DNA of 64,000 nucleotides from Plazaster borealis (Eukaryota; Echinodermata; Asteroidea; Forcipulatida; Labidiasteridae): positions 6,294,318 through 6,358,317 of the forward strand of contig CM037462.1 in the NCBI GenBank assembly GCA_021014325.1. The letters are read 5' to 3'. Position numbers and translations under genes: made by a program. The notes under the pieces were generated by a model, which had not been told where the DNA came from, searched no databases, and saw only the letters and a list, made by a program, of their open reading frames with translations. Position 1 is the first letter of the stretch. Each line of letters begins with the position of its first letter. This document shows, piece after piece, positions 61,812 to 64,000 of this stretch.

Positions 61812-63120
61812 AACCATTTCAAACCAACTTATAGATTTCATAATTTAAATTGCCTTTTTTCTATTTAATTTGTTTTGCTGTTATGCCAGATCTGTAGCTC
61901 ACACACATATACTACATATCTTGAACAATTTAAGTGACTATGGTCCATTATAATTATCCGTTTTTATCATATCACACATTTTGAATGCACAAAGTTGTGG
62001 GGAAAAGGTCCAGACTGCACAATTTTACAGGGGTAAATTTATTCAAATCCTCTAGTTTTCAAAAACATTTGAAAGTCGTAATTATAAAAAACTGAACATT
62101 TTGTTAAAATGTAGGAGGGGCCTTACAGGCCTAAATGGGCCTTACAGGCCTAAATTGTAACTGTTAATTGCCTGGCCTGGCAATTTAATTGAAAATGGAT
62201 CCAAACTCAAATATCTGAGTATTTCAGTTGAGTTTAGAGACTATAATCTGCATTCTGAGTACCATTACCAACTTTACAAAAGGTCCATACCTATACAACC
62301 TGTAAAGGGCTTGTTCAATATGCCCATTCAGTATTTGTTTTACCAAGAGTTTCGAGAACAACACCCTTTGAATTATGTATTGTTGAATTGACAAACTAAA
62401 GTGTTAAAGAGGAATTTTTTGGTTTGTATTTTTTTAAACTGTATATAATACCGAGTACTGTGTTTTTGTGTAAAGTGTAAAGAATTTGTATATAAGTATG
62501 TAAACAAAAATATTAAAATTATAATAGGCCTACATGTACACGTAAGGTTGTGGTTAAAAGTGTAGCATTTTTGGTCATCCCACCTTTTGTAATAAGCAGG
62601 AGTTTAAGAACAATCCAAACTTGTTTAAGTTCCAAATCTAGTCAAAAATGTTTAAAGTTCTAGAAGTAAGTTTCCACTGTAAATACTAAAATTAAAAGGT
62701 TGTAACCACTATGTCTTTATTTTCTTTGAGGATTTTACAGGTTAAACAGTACTTGCATGACATAATTCACAAAATTAAATTATTAATGTATGCCTCAGTC
62801 CACACTGTGTTATCTAAAGTATCGTTGATTTGTACAACCTCTTTTAGAATTCCAAAATTTGAAATGAGGTTTTGTGTTAACTGTGAAAAGAATCTTCTTT
62901 TTGCAAATCAGAAGCAATGAAAGTATAGCAATGTCACTTTATGTTAACAATAAAATGCATGGCATATACACATATCTAGACCCATTGCATATGACGTCAC
63001 ACTCTCAAAAAGGAGACAGATCATTGGACGACAGCTGTTCTCTGTGCGTAAAAACGTGCGCGTGACCTCAGCGTACCTGTAGCGTTTCGCGTTATGCAAG
63101 AGAGATCTATTGATTTCTAT
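61812..63120 (+). other. Likely 3' UTR and flank of the Ig receptor gene
   Basis: AT-rich, no coding frames of interest. Candidate polyadenylation signals are ATTAAA near 62,512 and 62,691 and AATAAA near 62,949. The true end cannot be decided from sequence alone. Confidence 0.4.
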
Positions 63121-63277
63121 AGACCCCTTACACAACGCGGAACGCGCCTCAGAACAATGCGCGTCATTTTGGGTGTAAACTCTCTTTTGTGCATGTTTGT
63201 ATATGATTTTGACACCCAAAATGACACCCAGGATAGGCGCCGGCATGTGAGTACGCTGCGCATTGTGCAAAGGGTCT
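63121..63277. mobile_element. ~157-bp MITE, terminus AGACCCYTTRCACAAYGCG
   Basis: AGACCCCTTACACAACGCG at the left pairs with CGCATTGTGCAAAGGGTCT at the right, and TCATTTTGGGTGT / ACACCCAAAATGA form a second nested inverted pair. GC-rich against the surroundings. Confidence 0.82.
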
Positions 63278-63759
63278 GTACACCCGTGTCATTTTCCTCA
63301 ATTATTTTTTTTTACACATGTCGTTCCAATTTTAGCTTTTCGTAACAACTAAAGAAGTATGTCCACCACTTTTTGAATAAAAGTATAGTTCAGCCTTATT
63401 GTACACTTTCATTAAATAACTGTAAATACATGTAAGACAATGGCATCTCAAGACTTGCTAAAAGTAACAACTTGAGGGTGGTTTTTTTTGGGGGGGGGGG
63501 TTTGGGGGGTGTAAATCGTCGGTTGATACAGGGTTTTGTCCTGCCGCAAAAAAACCTTTCACCATTTCCAAACTTCAAACCTGTCAGGAATGAAAGATAA
63601 AAGAAATCAACTCTATGTAATTTTGAAGTCATGTTGCCAAACTATGTTGCCAGGCATCAGTTTAACATGTATATAATACATGTAATCTTATGTATAGGCC
63701 TATATCTCACATTTAGAATAGCAAGCTGCATTAGAATGTCTGTCAAAACCAATTGATAT

Positions 63760-64000
63760 TACTCTATTAATAATTGGCAAGTTTGGAATCCCTTCCTAAG
63801 ATATCTTTTCTGCCAAGGAAATAATCATGTTCAAAATTCTTCTGTTCGTGTATAAATCCTTCCAAGTTACATTTCTGACAATCTCACGTTATATAATACA
63901 TATGAGCCTGGAGGTCGCAGGGGGCTTTGCTCCTCTTCTGATGTCACTCGGCTGACTCAAAAATCACCTATTTGCCAGCTTATGATCTGTTGGTTTTAAT
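63760..64000 (+). pseudogene. LINE ORF2 C-terminal fragment running off the window
   Basis: Short frames read FKILLFVYKSFQ and, shifted, YEPGGRRGLCSSSDVTRLTQ, the near-terminal motif of Jockey/Rex-type ORF2 (FKILLLTYKAL..., Y.PSRxLRSSSDVxRL). A frameshift between the two parts indicates decay. Confidence 0.7.

Overview
The window is animal nuclear DNA: AT-rich, with GT-AG introns, minisatellites, tRNA-derived SINEs, LINE fragments and many short inverted-repeat transposons (MITEs). The repeat repertoire (a TTAA-flanked MITE ending in AGGCACTGGACAC, a MITE ending in AAGCCCGGTTCATACTTCC, SINEs with a GTCGTTAAGCAAGACACTTT-type core) and the style of the genes point to a marine deuterostome, most likely an echinoderm and probably a sea star. 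That placement is from memory and moderately confident.

Two thirds of the window (7,190-46,852, minus strand) is the 3' part of one long gene, which I identify as CPLANE1 (C5orf42/JBTS17, the ciliary transition-zone/planar-polarity effector mutated in Joubert syndrome). I assembled 28 exons by hand. Splice sites and phases agree throughout, giving one open frame of 8,962 nt (about 2,986 residues) that ends in a conserved C-terminus. The N-terminal portion (about 770 residues in the human protein) is not visible. Its exons must lie beyond the right edge of the window or be too short to see, which would make the genes at 51-62 kb lie inside the CPLANE1 5' region.

The introns hold most of the repeats: a G-quadruplex-prone minisatellite in the last intron (7.5-8.5 kb), a 1.36-kb TA-flanked element (18.3-19.7 kb), a tRNA-like SINE enclosed by inverted repeats (27.6-27.9 kb), a 5'-truncated LINE carrying a MITE with a telomeric-repeat core (31.6-33.8 kb), and a 33-35-bp minisatellite (37.1-39.9 kb) in which an 876-bp block including a 599-bp MITE has been tandemly duplicated.

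From 51.15 to 56.99 kb lies a 5.85-kb element with imperfect terminal inverted repeats beginning AGAGAGGTT. It encodes two genes pointing towards each other: a plus-strand SWIM / YqaJ-like / PHD protein (decayed, with the nuclease core missing and a frameshift) and an apparently intact three-exon minus-strand THAP zinc-finger protein. From 58.0 to 59.0 kb is a 16-bp CCCGGG-containing minisatellite.

At 59.4-61.8 kb on the plus strand is an apparently intact single-coding-exon gene for a type I membrane receptor with three Ig-like domains and a 425-residue tail. The tail carries YxxM, YxxP, YxN and YxxL motifs, including a C-terminal ITAM-spaced pair. The left 7 kb holds no recognised gene, only MITEs and a 2.3-kb minisatellite. 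The right edge runs into another LINE fragment.
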